This document shows, piece after piece, positions 44,277-53,183 of a stretch of 64,000 bases of DNA. The DNA lies in contig NZ_MCHY01000008.1 in assembly GCF_003609605.1 (NCBI RefSeq), positions 558,001 to 622,000 on the forward strand, given 5' to 3'. This DNA is from Ammoniphilus oxalaticus. GTDB lineage: Bacteria > Bacillota > Bacilli > Aneurinibacillales > RAOX-1. Under the pieces are notes generated by a model that did not search any database, was not told the DNA's origin, and saw nothing but the letters and a program-made list of their open reading frames with translations. The position numbers and the translations under genes were made by a program. The number at the start of each line of letters is the position of its first letter. The stretch's first letter is position 1.

Positions 44277-46154
44277 ATGAACAGCATTCAAGTCCTCGAA
44301 GAGCAACTTTCTAATATGATTGCGGCTGGTGAAGTCGTCGAGCGTCCGGCTTCTGTTGTTAAGGAACTCGTAGAAAATGCGGTTGATGCGGGCAGTCGTT
44401 CAATTGAAGTACATGTGGAAGAGGCTGGCTTGAAATTAATTAAAGTGGTGGATGATGGCCGCGGCATGAGCGCCGATGATTGCAAACTTTGTTTCGAACG
44501 TCATGCCACGAGTAAGATTAGGCGGGCGCGGGATTTGTTTCAGATTGCGACACTTGGCTTTCGGGGAGAGGCGCTGCCGAGTATTGCCGCGGTGAGTCGA
44601 ATTGAATTGACGAGTTGTCAGGCCCCAGGGCAAGCGGCGACTAAACTTGTATTGGAAGGCGGCGCTTGTCAACACATCGAAACCACGGCGCGGCCCAAGG
44701 GGACCGAAATTAAAGTACATGATCTGTTTTTTAATACGCCTGCCCGCTTGAAATATATCAAATCGATTCCAACCGAACTCGGTCATATATCCGATTACCT
44801 AAATCGGTTAGCGCTCTCTTTCCCCGAGATCTCCTTTTTGCTTGTTAGCAATGGGCGAACGTTGTTGCGGACCTATGGTGATGGACAATTGATTCATGCG
44901 ATTTCAGCGATTTACGGAATGGCGATCGCGAAGGAAATGAAACTAATCCAGGCAGAAGATTTGGACTTCAAATTGCATGGGTATGTAGGTAATCCACAAG
45001 TCACAAGGGCGAATCGCTCCTATATCTCCCTATTAATTAACGGTCGATACATTCGTCATTCAGGCCTAATCCAAGCGATTTTACGCGGCTACCATACGTT
45101 GTTGCCTATTCACCGTTATCCAATCGTTGTTTTATCGATCACAATGGAACCCTCATTAGTTGATGTCAACGTGCATCCGGCGAAGCTTGAAGCTCGTTTT
45201 AGTAAAGAACAAGAATTGATTGCCTTTGTTGAGGAGCAGGTGAAGCGTGTTTTACGGGAGCAACGTTTGATTCCCGAACCGACTCGCCAAGTGGTTAAGT
45301 CGGATTCAGTTCAAACTTCGTTCTCTATCGCTGAAACGAGGACGCCCTGGAACGATCAAATATCAAGGGGCCAGCCTGGAGACGCAGGCGCGGACGCGTT
45401 AGATCGTAATAAGCCAACCGTTGAACAAAGCCAACCGTATACGGATCAAGGACTGATCGAGACTGCAGGCCCGAGCCCAGCTGAAATAGAGACGTCGAAA
45501 GAAGAAGAGTGGTCTTCTAATTCTGACGAGGAGCAGATGATGGAAACGGAGCAACAACAGGAACAAAATAAAGTCCCATTGCTTGATCCATTGGCTCAAT
45601 TGCATGGGACTTACATATTGGCTCAAAGTGAAGAAGGGATGTACATGATCGATCAACATGCCGCTCAGGAACGAATTTGGTATGAATATTTCATGGAGAA
45701 GTTAAAGCAAGAGAAAATTGAAACGCAAGAGCTACTCGTTCCGATTTCCATTGACTTATCTTTCAAAGAAATGCAGCAAGTTGAAGAAAAAATGGAACTA
45801 TTTCAGCAAGTCGGTATCGATCTGGAACCTTTTGGTCAGCAAACATTTCTGATTCGCTCTCATCCGATTTGGTTCACGCTTGGGGAAGAGGAAGCGATTA
45901 TCCATGAAATGGTTGACATGATCGTTCGCGGCGAAGCGAAGATTGACACGGTCAAGATTCGCGAGGAGGCGGCGATTACGATGTCTTGTAAAGCGGCGAT
46001 TAAAGCGAACCGTCATCTAAGCCAACTCGAGATGGAGGCATTACTCAATCAATTGAGAACCACATCGTCCCCCTATACGTGTCCGCACGGTCGTCCAATC
46101 ATAGTGCATTTCTCTACGTATGAAATTGAAAAAATGTTTAAGCGAGTGATGTAA
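44277..46154 (+). CDS. mutL: DNA mismatch repair endonuclease MutL
   Basis: 625 residues. GHKL ATPase N-terminus: GEVVERPASVVKELVENAVDAG, DDGRGM, FRGEALPSIAAV. A charged linker (about 350-435) is followed by a C-terminal domain with the metal endonuclease motif DQHAAQERIWYE near 458, and SCKAAIKANRHL and CPHGRP. So this is the nicking type of MutL used where MutH is absent. ATG 44277 (family N-terminus MNSIQVLEEQL) has AAAAGGTGG upstream; the open TTG at 44256 is rejected. Confidence 0.96.
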   Translation: MNSIQVLEEQLSNMIAAGEVVERPASVVKELVENAVDAGSRSIEVHVEEAGLKLIKVVDDGRGMSADDCKLCFERHATSKIRRARDLFQIATLGFRGEALPSIAAVSRIELTSCQAPGQAATKLVLEGGACQHIETTARPKGTEIKVHDLFFNTPARLKYIKSIPTELGHISDYLNRLALSFPEISFLLVSNGRTLLRTYGDGQLIHAISAIYGMAIAKEMKLIQAEDLDFKLHGYVGNPQVTRANRSYISLLINGRYIRHSGLIQAILRGYHTLLPIHRYPIVVLSITMEPSLVDVNVHPAKLEARFSKEQELIAFVEEQVKRVLREQRLIPEPTRQVVKSDSVQTSFSIAETRTPWNDQISRGQPGDAGADALDRNKPTVEQSQPYTDQGLIETAGPSPAEIETSKEEEWSSNSDEEQMMETEQQQEQNKVPLLDPLAQLHGTYILAQSEEGMYMIDQHAAQERIWYEYFMEKLKQEKIETQELLVPISIDLSFKEMQQVEEKMELFQQVGIDLEPFGQQTFLIRSHPIWFTLGEEEAIIHEMVDMIVRGEAKIDTVKIREEAAITMSCKAAIKANRHLSQLEMEALLNQLRTTSSPYTCPHGRPIIVHFSTYEIEKMFKRVM

Positions 46155-46157
46155 GCA

Positions 46158-46931
46158 GTGATCGTGACGACGGCTCAAAAGATGAATAAACAGTTGATTG
46201 AAGAAGCGCGTTCGATTTCGAACAGATTGGGAGTCCGATATGTCGGACGTAAAGAACGTTCACTGCAAACGATTTATCGCGAGGAAAAAACGGATGAAGC
46301 GCTTGTTGTGTTACGAGAGCAGTTGAACTGGTATGTAAAGGGCGTTGAAGGGCCTTTCTTTTTTCATCCTGGTTTATCCGTCGTTCGTATAAAGAGGTTG
46401 CTCGGCGGCGATAATGATATAATGATTCAAGTATGCCAATTACAACCAGGAGATTCTTTTTTAGATTGTACGCTTGGCTTGGCTGCGGATGCGCTCGTCG
46501 CTTCGTTTGTCGTCGGGGAACAAGGTCGCGTGTTCGGAGTTGAATCGGAAGCGATGGTCGCCTTGTTAGTCGAACATGGACTAAAGAAGGACCAACATTT
46601 TTCTGAACTTGAACAAGCGGCGCGTAGGATTCGGGTCATTCATGACGATCACCTTTCCTATTTACGTTCTTTACCAGACGGCTTTGTCGACGTTGTCTAC
46701 TTTGATCCGATGTTCCGAGAAGGGGTAGCGGAATCTTCGTCCGCCCAACACTTGCGCTTGTTTGCAAACATAACTCCTCTTTCTGAGACGACAATTATAG
46801 AGGCTAGGCGGGTGGCCAAGAAGCGTATTGTTCTGAAGGAAAGGAAGCATAGTGAAGAATTTGCGCGATTAGGATTTACTGTTGCGCGCAGAGACCGCAG
46901 CGGAGTAGCCTATGGGGTCTTTGAGGTTTAG
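46158..46931 (+). CDS. class I SAM-dependent methyltransferase, RsmJ-like
   Basis: 257 residues. Motif I is FLDCTLGLAADALVASFVVG (about 97-116) with FGVESE as the acidic loop; motif IV is VVYFDPMFREG, similar to the DPMF signature of RsmJ-type 16S rRNA guanine methyltransferases. The N-terminus (TAQKMNKQLIEEARSISNRLG, then RKERSLQTIY) is typical of the Gram-positive members found beside miaA. The start is GTG 46158, three bases after the mutL stop, so translation is probably coupled. The end overlaps an open extension of miaA. The exact nucleotide target is unproven. Confidence 0.82.
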   Translation: MIVTTAQKMNKQLIEEARSISNRLGVRYVGRKERSLQTIYREEKTDEALVVLREQLNWYVKGVEGPFFFHPGLSVVRIKRLLGGDNDIMIQVCQLQPGDSFLDCTLGLAADALVASFVVGEQGRVFGVESEAMVALLVEHGLKKDQHFSELEQAARRIRVIHDDHLSYLRSLPDGFVDVVYFDPMFREGVAESSSAQHLRLFANITPLSETTIIEARRVAKKRIVLKERKHSEEFARLGFTVARRDRSGVAYGVFEV

Positions 46932-46947
46932 GAGGATAAGAAAAAGC

Positions 46948-47883
46948 ATGAAAGAGAAGTTGCTCGTGATCGTAGGGCCAACGGCTGTGGGAAAGACGGC
47001 ATTAAGTATCGAGTTGGCTTTGAAACTGCAAGGCGAAGTGATTTCGGGAGATTCGATGCAAGTCTACCGCGGTATGGACATTGGGACAGCGAAAATTACG
47101 TCCGAAGAGATGCGGGGGGTTCCCCATCATTTGATTGATATTCACGATCCGACTCACGCCTTTTCAGCGGCTGAATTTCAAGGTAGGGCGACTGAATTAA
47201 TTCATCAGATCAACCAGCGTAACCGTTTGCCGATGATTGTCGGCGGAACAGGCTTGTATGTTCAATCTGTTATTTATCAATATGAATTTTCAGAAGCGGG
47301 ACAAGATGAAGCATTTCGGAGCAAAATGGAACAATTTGCGGAGGAACGCGGTCGGGAAGCCTTGCATGAACAGTTGCGTCAAATCGATCCTGTTACAGCG
47401 CAAAGGCTGCATCCAAATGACTTGAAACGGGTGATTCGAGCTCTTGAAATTTATGAACTTACTGGCGCGACGATGGCGGAATATCAGAATCGGGCCAAAC
47501 AATCGCCGTATGAACTTTGCCTGCTGGGATTAACGATGGATCGCGCTGTGTTGTATGAACGGATTAACCTGCGTGTTGACCTCATGATTGAACAAGGATT
47601 GGTTGACGAGGTAGAGCGGTTGCTTAAGCGTGGCTATACGAGAGATTTGATTTCGATGCAAGGGATCGGGTATAAAGAGATCGTGGAGTATTTAGAAGGC
47701 AATGTCACTTTGCCTGAGGCAATCGAATCACTCAAACAAAACACGCGTAACTTTGCTAAACGGCAATTAACTTGGTTCCGTTCGATGAAGGAGATCGAAT
47801 GGATTGACTTAACAGAACCAACGGATCACTTGAAAATTGTCGAAAATATTTGCAGTTACGCGGCAGGAAAGATCCTATCATAA
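46948..47883 (+). CDS. miaA: tRNA dimethylallyltransferase MiaA
   Basis: Adds the dimethylallyl group to A37 of tRNAs that read UNN codons; MiaB (37168) then thiomethylates it. 311 residues: P-loop VGPTAVGKTALS near 8-19, GDSMQVYRGMDIGTAK, PHHLID, GGTGLYVQS, and RNFAKRQLTWFR near the C-terminus. ATG 46948 has GGAGG 12 bases upstream; the frame is open to 46912 inside the preceding gene. hfq follows after 46 bases, the widely conserved miaA-hfq pair. Confidence 0.96.
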   Translation: MKEKLLVIVGPTAVGKTALSIELALKLQGEVISGDSMQVYRGMDIGTAKITSEEMRGVPHHLIDIHDPTHAFSAAEFQGRATELIHQINQRNRLPMIVGGTGLYVQSVIYQYEFSEAGQDEAFRSKMEQFAEERGREALHEQLRQIDPVTAQRLHPNDLKRVIRALEIYELTGATMAEYQNRAKQSPYELCLLGLTMDRAVLYERINLRVDLMIEQGLVDEVERLLKRGYTRDLISMQGIGYKEIVEYLEGNVTLPEAIESLKQNTRNFAKRQLTWFRSMKEIEWIDLTEPTDHLKIVENICSYAAGKILS

Positions 47884-47929
47884 GACGAATATAAAAATTT
47901 AAGATATAAATAGAGGAGGTAACACCCCA

Positions 47930-48163
47930 ATGGCTAATGCAATTAATATTCAAGATACTTTTTTAAATCAATTAAGAAAGGAAAATATTCCCGTTACCAT
48001 ATATCTCGTGAACGGATTCCAACTACGCGGGTTCATTCGCGCTTTTGATAATTTTACAATTGTGATCGATAGTGAAGGAAAGCAACAATTGGTATATAAG
48101 CACGCAATTTCCACATTTTTGCCACAACGTTCGGTATCTTTGATGCCCGATAATGAATCGTAA
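47930..48163 (+). CDS. hfq: RNA-binding protein Hfq
   Basis: 77-residue Sm-like hexameric RNA chaperone. Sm1 region: [31 protein letters not shown]; Sm2: [13 protein letters not shown], containing the YKHA motif of the proximal RNA site. The tail after the Sm core is short, as in Bacillus. GAGGAGGT precedes ATG. A short hairpin and a new promoter for metN lie directly after the stop. Confidence 0.97.
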   Translation: MANAINIQDTFLNQLRKENIPVTIYLVNGFQLRGFIRAFDNFTIVIDSEGKQQLVYKHAISTFLPQRSVSLMPDNES

Positions 48164-48165
48164 AT

Positions 48166-48174
48166 TGGTATAAT
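48166..48174 (+). promoter_or_regulatory. extended -10 promoter of metNI
   Basis: TGGTATAAT right after the hfq stop codon, with no obvious -35. Transcription would begin near 48181, just before the hairpin at 48187. Confidence 0.5.
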
Positions 48175-48186
48175 GAAGAGAAAGGC

Positions 48187-48217
48187 GGCCTCCTGCGTTA
48201 AGGAGGTCCTTTTCTTT
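48187..48217 (+). terminator. hfq terminator / metN leader hairpin
   Basis: GGCCTCCT (48187-48194) pairs with AGGAGGTC (48201-48208, one G-U), then CTTTTCTTT. It can end hfq transcripts, and it lies at the start of any transcript from the metN promoter, where it would cover an AAGGAGG sequence. Confidence 0.6.
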
Positions 48218-48247
48218 GAGAGACAATTATACAGCGGAGGCTCACCA

Positions 48248-49276
48248 ATGATTACGATTAAAAATCTACAAAAAACATATCGACAAGGGAATCGCATAGT
48301 CGAGGCTGTTAAAGATGTGAACATAGAAGTGAAAAAAGGGGAAATCTTCGGCGTGATCGGATTTAGCGGCGCGGGAAAAAGCACGCTTATTCGTTGTGTC
48401 AACCTTTTGGAGAAACCGACTTCAGGCTTGGTGCAAGTGAACGGGCTGGAACTGACGAGTTTAACAGAACCTGAATTGCGGGCGGCGCGGCGCAAGATCG
48501 GGATGATTTTCCAACATTTTAATTTACTTAGCTCAAGCACTGTCTTTGAAAATGTGGCCGCGCCCTTGCGCTTGGCGCGCGCCCCCAAGAAACAAATAGA
48601 AGAGAAGGTAAATGAGTTGCTGCGGCTTGTAGGACTAGCTGACAAAGGCGGCTCGTATCCGTCTCAGTTATCCGGAGGTCAAAAACAACGGGTTGCAATC
48701 GCTCGGGCGCTTGCGAATGATCCCGAAATATTGTTGTGCGATGAAGCGACTTCTGCTTTGGACCCGCAAACGACGGATTCCATCCTGGAGTTGTTGCTAG
48801 ACATTAACCGCAGATTCGATATTACCATTATGCTCATTACGCATGAAATGTATGTGATTAAGCAAATATGCGACCGTGTGGCCGTGATGGAGCAAGGCGC
48901 GGTTGTCGAACAAGGAACGGTGCTAGACATCTTTGCCCGCCCGCAAACGCATACGACGCGAAATTTCATTAAAAATATTTTTGATATACATCTACCTGAA
49001 AACATTCAGCGCAAAATACAGACAGAGCATGTCAATGGATCTATTTTACGCGTGTCGTTTGTCGGCGAAGCGACGACGGAGCCATTTATCGCGGAATTAG
49101 CGATTCGTTATGGATTGCGACCGAACGTCATCTTTGGAAATATTACGCAAATTAAACAAACGACGTTTGGCAGTTTGATGATCGCAGTGAACGGAGAACC
49201 AAACATCATTCAACAAGGGATTGCGTATCTACAGCAACAAGGACTCACCGTGGAGGTACTGGAACATGTGGAATAG
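48248..49276 (+). CDS. metN: methionine ABC transporter ATP-binding protein MetN
   Basis: 342 residues. ATPase domain: Walker A GFSGAGKST near 38-46, Q-loop MIFQHFNLL, signature LSGGQKQRVAIARAL, Walker B ILLCDEATSALDP, H-loop ITHEM. The C-terminal NIL domain (about 265-340) senses methionine in known MetN proteins. It energises import of methionine with MetI. ATG 48248 with GCGGAGG upstream gives the family start MITIKNL; the frame is open back to 48173. The metI start overlaps its end. Confidence 0.95.
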   Translation: MITIKNLQKTYRQGNRIVEAVKDVNIEVKKGEIFGVIGFSGAGKSTLIRCVNLLEKPTSGLVQVNGLELTSLTEPELRAARRKIGMIFQHFNLLSSSTVFENVAAPLRLARAPKKQIEEKVNELLRLVGLADKGGSYPSQLSGGQKQRVAIARALANDPEILLCDEATSALDPQTTDSILELLLDINRRFDITIMLITHEMYVIKQICDRVAVMEQGAVVEQGTVLDIFARPQTHTTRNFIKNIFDIHLPENIQRKIQTEHVNGSILRVSFVGEATTEPFIAELAIRYGLRPNVIFGNITQIKQTTFGSLMIAVNGEPNIIQQGIAYLQQQGLTVEVLEHVE

Positions 49277-49928
49277 TTTGATTGATCGCGGGGACTTGTA
49301 TCTGAAGGCATTGGAAGAAACATGGTGGATGGTTTCCTTTGGATTAACGATCTCGGTCCTAATCGGTTTGCCGCTCGGCATTTTATTGGTAGTTACCCGT
49401 CCTCAGCATATTTACGAGAATCGTTTCATCTATACGGTCTTGAATTTTATCATAAACATTCTTCGTTCGATTCCGTTTATCATTTTGATGGTTGCCATGT
49501 TTCCGATTACGGCGGTCATTGTTGGTACAAAAATTGGTGTGAAAGGCGCGATTCCACCGCTTGTTTTCTATACTGCCCCCTATATTGCTCGCTTAATCGA
49601 GTCAGCATTATTGGAAGTGGATCGAGGCTTAATTGAAGCGTTTCAAGCCATGGGCGCCTCGCGACAACAGATTATTACGAAAGTTTTATTAAAGGAAGCG
49701 CGTCCATCAATCACATTGGCGATTACAATTGCAACGATTGGCTTAATTGGAGCGACGGCGATTGCGGGGGTGATCGGCGCGGGGGGACTCGGTGACTTAG
49801 CTTTGCGTTACGGTTTTCATCGTTATCAGTCGGATGTGATGATTTGGACAGTAATTATTTTGATTATCATCGTCCAATCGATCCAGTCGTTAGGTAACTT
49901 TATTGCCAAAAGGTTAAGAAAAAATTAG
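49266..49928 (+). CDS. metI: methionine ABC transporter permease MetI
   Basis: 220 residues with about five transmembrane helices and the EAA-type coupling loop EAFQAMGASRQQIITKVLLKEA. N-terminus MWNSLIDRGDLYLKALEETW. The start lies inside the metN end with GGAGGT nine bases upstream. The usual third gene, metQ (binding lipoprotein), does not follow; a terminator comes next, so metQ must lie elsewhere if the transporter works in the standard way. Confidence 0.95.
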   Translation: MWNSLIDRGDLYLKALEETWWMVSFGLTISVLIGLPLGILLVVTRPQHIYENRFIYTVLNFIINILRSIPFIILMVAMFPITAVIVGTKIGVKGAIPPLVFYTAPYIARLIESALLEVDRGLIEAFQAMGASRQQIITKVLLKEARPSITLAITIATIGLIGATAIAGVIGAGGLGDLALRYGFHRYQSDVMIWTVIILIIIVQSIQSLGNFIAKRLRKN

Positions 49929-49942
49929 TTGAGAAGAACAAG

Positions 49943-49972
49943 ACTTGTCTTAAAACCAGGCAAGTTTTTTTC
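49943..49972 (+). terminator. terminator of metNI
   Basis: ACTTGTCT / AGGCAAGT (49943-49950, 49958-49965, one G-U) and a T-run. Confidence 0.88.
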
Positions 49973-50078
49973 TTGCAATCCAAAAGGTTTAGAAAATTAG
50001 CGACAAATAAGGAAACTAAACGTCTTAGTTGACGTAAATATAGAGTAGTAGGGATTGAACAGAAAGGAATGGATAACA

Positions 50079-50387
50079 ATGGACCGAAGAGCCTCCCTAA
50101 TTATCATTCATGCAAGTACTTTTTTTGCGCCAATATTGGTGCCGCTTATATTTATGCTAGCCTCTACTGAAAAAGAAGTGAAGGATTTCTCGATTCAAGC
50201 GCTCCTGTTTCATATTATGATTAGTTTTTGTATCTTTATCTCATTTTTGCTTTCCTTTGTGCTGATTGGGATTCCATTGTTAATCTTCTTCGGGATTGTA
50301 GGGATTTGGTGTCCGATTAAAGGGATTGTTTACGCTGCTCAAGATCGGCCGTACCGTTATCCAATCGTCGGTAACTGGGTATCCTAA
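50079..50387 (+). CDS. DUF4870-like small membrane protein
   Basis: 102 residues with three predicted transmembrane segments (IIIHASTFFAPILVPLIFMLA, a second around ALLFHIMISFCIFISFLLSF and a third around IPLLIFFGIVGIWCPI) and the C-terminal RYPIVGNWV typical of the DUF4870/Tic20-like family. No biochemical role known. ATG 50079 follows AAAGGA; a TTG at 50055 could extend it. Confidence 0.78.
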   Translation: MDRRASLIIIHASTFFAPILVPLIFMLASTEKEVKDFSIQALLFHIMISFCIFISFLLSFVLIGIPLLIFFGIVGIWCPIKGIVYAAQDRPYRYPIVGNWVS

Positions 50388-50408
50388 ATGGTGGTAACAT
50401 TTATCAGA

Positions 50409-50457
50409 CCTCTGCATATAGTTATAAAGGTTAGATGACATCGACGATATGCGGAGG
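50409..50457 (+). promoter_or_regulatory. hairpin that covers the ribosome binding site of the next small gene
   Basis: CCTCTGCATAT (50409-50419) pairs over 11 bp (one G-U) with ATATGCGGAGG (50447-50457). The 3' arm contains most of the GGAGGG Shine-Dalgarno sequence (50453-50458) of the gene at 50466. Confidence 0.6.
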
Positions 50458-50465
50458 GATTTTTG

Positions 50466-50639
50466 ATGAGTGGAAGTATTTTTGATCCGAGACAAAGGAT
50501 GGAACTAATTCGAAAATTACTTAAGGATAAGATCCAATTGCGCGAGTGGTTGGATCGAGACATTCGTGAACTGCAACAATCGTTGCAAGACATAGAAGAG
50601 ATGATTGTTTCTGAGCGCGATAAAGTCACACTTACTTAA
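50466..50639 (+). CDS. small helical protein of 57 residues, unknown role
   Basis: Product starts MSGSIFDPRQRMELIRKLL and continues as an almost uninterrupted amphipathic helix pattern (LREWLDRDIRELQQSLQDIEEM) ending RDKVTLT. GGAGGG lies seven bases before ATG 50466, and a terminator-like hairpin follows the stop by 10 bases. The Shine-Dalgarno sequence is buried in a hairpin. No family recognised; a small protein-binding regulator is conceivable but unproven. Confidence 0.65.
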   Translation: MSGSIFDPRQRMELIRKLLKDKIQLREWLDRDIRELQQSLQDIEEMIVSERDKVTLT

Positions 50640-50649
50640 AAATAGAGCT

Positions 50650-50676
50650 GGCCTCTCAGTCAGAGAGGCCTTCTTC
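50650..50676 (+). terminator. terminator-like hairpin
   Basis: GGCCTCTC / GAGAGGCC (50650-50657, 50663-50670) with a 5-base loop; the following tract is only moderately T-rich. Confidence 0.65.
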
Positions 50677-50787
50677 AACTTTCTTCCTATATACTGAAGG
50701 AGGCCAAAACAGCTTTCTTCTCTCCTAAAAATCTTGTACAATAAAATGGGTAAACTTTAGGGTGAAACTCTGGCGGGAGGAATCGGA

Positions 50788-51588
50788 GTGAGTAGTCGAG
50801 ACTGGGATAAATTTTTGATCCCCTATGAACAAGCGGTGGAAGAATTAAAGATAAAATTTAGAGGGATCCGAAAAGAATACAAAAAAAGGGAAGATTATTC
50901 GCCAATTGAATTTGTGACTGGTAGAGTGAAGAAACTTTCGAGCATTTTTAACAAAGCGAAGCGATTAAATGTCTCAATGGAAGAGATTGATACAGGCATT
51001 GAAGACATTGCCGGCATTCGTATTATGTGCCAATTCGTTGAAGATATTGCTAAAGTGAAAGAATTGATCCGACAGCGTGATAAAAAAGATATGGATATCG
51101 TTTATGAGAAGGATTACGTAAATAACCAGAAGGAAAGTGGTTATCGAAGCTATCATTTTATTATCCGTTACCCTGTGCAAACCTCCATTGGACAAAGGGA
51201 AATCTTAGCGGAAATTCAAATTCGGACTTTGGCGATGAATTTTTGGGCAACGATTGAACACTCGCTCAATTATAAATATGAACAAAATATCCCGCCTCAC
51301 ATCCGGGAAAGATTAGTGCGCGCTGCAGAAGCTGCTTATGAATTGGATCAGGAGATGTCGCTTATTCGCGATGAAGTAACCGAAGCCCAACAAGAGTTTG
51401 AAACAAAATCTCAAATGGTCAGCAATATTTTACGTGATATACAACGGCTATATACGTATGGTCACGTGACGGAAGCGGATCGTTATTATCAAAGTTTCAA
51501 AGAGTTGTGGGAGTTTGGAAAAATAGCGCAGTTACATCTTCTAGCCCAGCGGATCCGCGTTTCAATCGAAAATGCCCTTAACGAGTGA
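50788..51588 (+). CDS. relQ: small alarmone synthetase RelQ (YjbM type) with a C-terminal extension
   Basis: Makes (p)ppGpp from ATP and GTP or GDP, without a hydrolase domain. 266 residues. WDKFLIPYEQAVEELKIKFRGI, SPIEFVTGRVKKLSSI, DIAGIRIMCQFVEDI, KESGYRSYHFIIRYP and the strongly conserved EIQIRTLAMNFWATIEHSLNYKY are all present. B. subtilis YjbM is 211 residues; here about 55-60 extra residues follow the usual EVTEAQQEF end as a helical extension. The start is GTG 50788 with GGGAGGA upstream. The neighbourhood of nadK is also seen for yjbM in Bacillus. Confidence 0.93.
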   Translation: MSSRDWDKFLIPYEQAVEELKIKFRGIRKEYKKREDYSPIEFVTGRVKKLSSIFNKAKRLNVSMEEIDTGIEDIAGIRIMCQFVEDIAKVKELIRQRDKKDMDIVYEKDYVNNQKESGYRSYHFIIRYPVQTSIGQREILAEIQIRTLAMNFWATIEHSLNYKYEQNIPPHIRERLVRAAEAAYELDQEMSLIRDEVTEAQQEFETKSQMVSNILRDIQRLYTYGHVTEADRYYQSFKELWEFGKIAQLHLLAQRIRVSIENALNE

Positions 51589-51701
51589 AGGAGTAGATTT
51601 TGATCTGCTCTTTCGCTTCATATCAAATTTTACATACATCGACTCGCGTTTTCGTTTAAAATAGAACGAGATGAGTTTAAAAAGGAGATCGAATAAAGAT
51701 T

Positions 51702-52805
51702 ATGTATCATAGAGAGCAAACAAGAGCTGTTCAAGTTGGAAATCTAACGATTGGCGGCAATAATGAGGTTGTTATTCAAAGCATGACGATGACGAAGACA
51801 GCCGATGTACAAGCTACGGTCGAGGAAATCCATCAATTAGAGGAAGCGGGCTGTCAAATCGTTAGGGTGACTGTGAACAATATGGAAGCGGCCGAAGCGA
51901 TCAAAGAGATCAAAAAACAAATCCAAATCCCACTCGTTGCCGATATTCACTTTGATTATAAGTTAGCTTTAAAAGCGATCGAAAACGGTATTGACAAAGT
52001 GCGCATTAATCCTGGAAACATTGGTCGAAAAGAGCGCGTTCAAGAAGTGGTGAGGGCGTGTAAAGAAAAAGGCGTGCCGATTCGAATCGGGGTTAACGCT
52101 GGTTCCTTGGAAAAACATTTGTTGGAGAAGTACGGTTATCCAACTGCGGAAGCAATGGTGGAGAGCGCGCTGCATCATATTCGGATTTTAGAAGATCTCG
52201 ATTTTCACGATATTATTGTTTCCTTGAAAGCATCTGATGTTCCCTTAACGATAGAGGCGTATACGAAGGCCGCTGCGGCTTTTAATTATCCGCTCCACCT
52301 TGGGATCACGGAGGCGGGCACGCTCTTTGCGGGGACGGTCAAAAGCGCGGCAGGTCTTGGAGCTCTGTTAGCGCAGGGCATCGGATCAACGATCCGAATT
52401 TCGTTAAGCGCCGAGCCTGTTGAAGAAATAAAAGTGTGTCGCGAATTGCTGAAGGCGTTTGGGTTGGCTTCTAATGCGGCTACGCTTATCTCGTGTCCAA
52501 CTTGCGGCCGAATCGAAATCGATCTGATCTCTGTCGCAAACGATATTGAAAACTATATTTCTAAGATCAAAGCCCCGATTAAAGTCGCTGTGTTAGGGTG
52601 CGCTGTCAATGGACCAGGCGAAGCGCGGGAGGCGGATATCGGGATAGCCGGGGCGCGTGGCGAAGGACTGTTGTTTCGTCATGGTGAGGTCGTTAGAAAG
52701 ATACCAGAAGATGAACTCGTTGACGAATTAAAAAAAGAAATCGACAATCTTGCGGAAATTTATGAACGTACGGGTTCGCTGCCCCGCAGACATGAAGCAA
52801 ACTAA
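51702..52805 (+). CDS. ispG: 4-hydroxy-3-methylbut-2-en-1-yl diphosphate synthase IspG
   Basis: [4Fe-4S] enzyme of the methylerythritol phosphate pathway to isoprenoids, using reduced flavodoxin or ferredoxin. 367 residues. TIM-barrel part: [50 protein letters not shown]. Cluster-binding part: [12 protein letters not shown] and [24 protein letters not shown] precedes ATG 51702. A terminator follows. Confidence 0.96.
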   Translation: MYHREQTRAVQVGNLTIGGNNEVVIQSMTMTKTADVQATVEEIHQLEEAGCQIVRVTVNNMEAAEAIKEIKKQIQIPLVADIHFDYKLALKAIENGIDKVRINPGNIGRKERVQEVVRACKEKGVPIRIGVNAGSLEKHLLEKYGYPTAEAMVESALHHIRILEDLDFHDIIVSLKASDVPLTIEAYTKAAAAFNYPLHLGITEAGTLFAGTVKSAAGLGALLAQGIGSTIRISLSAEPVEEIKVCRELLKAFGLASNAATLISCPTCGRIEIDLISVANDIENYISKIKAPIKVAVLGCAVNGPGEAREADIGIAGARGEGLLFRHGEVVRKIPEDELVDELKKEIDNLAEIYERTGSLPRRHEAN

Positions 52806-52836
52806 GTCTTGCGCCTTTTAGGTCAAGACCTTTTTT
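52806..52836 (+). terminator. terminator of ispG
   Basis: GTCTTG (52806-52811) pairs with CAAGAC (52824-52829), followed by a T-run. Confidence 0.7.
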
Positions 52837-52863
52837 CTATTTCAGCGTAGAGGAGATCGAAAA

Positions 52864-53130
52864 ATGAGCAGAAACCATAGAAATAAATCAAACCGTAATT
52901 CGAATCGTAATTCGAAAAAAGATGAACAAGGGATTAGTTTAGGGGATTTACTCGATTCAAAGATGGCTGAGCAATTGAAACAGTTGAAAAAAGAACAGCA
53001 AAAAGAAGCGGTAAAACGGCAAGAGGAAGAGCGAGCCCAACGGGAGTTTGAACGAAAACAGCGAGAAAAAAATAAATCATTCGAGGAATTGTTAAACGAA
53101 TCAGAGCTTGATTGGAAAAACTATAAATAG
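52864..53130 (+). CDS. YqkK-like small charged protein (DUF3886)
   Basis: 88 residues: an Asn/Arg/Ser-rich basic start, GISLGDLLDSKMAEQLKQLK, a long Glu/Lys/Arg helix and the family ending KNKSFEELLNESELDWKNYK. The family is conserved in Bacillales with no known function. GAGGAGA precedes ATG 52864. Confidence 0.82.
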   Translation: MSRNHRNKSNRNSNRNSKKDEQGISLGDLLDSKMAEQLKQLKKEQQKEAVKRQEEERAQREFERKQREKNKSFEELLNESELDWKNYK

Positions 53131-53183
53131 CGTGACTAATCGACCTGCGCCCTGAATAGAGTTTAGCAGGAGGGATCGAGCAC

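Noticed and set aside
47968-48645. Minus-strand open frame of 225 codons across hfq and metN
   Set aside because: It lies antisense to two certain genes, has low-complexity composition and no ribosome site; it is a shadow of their codon pattern.
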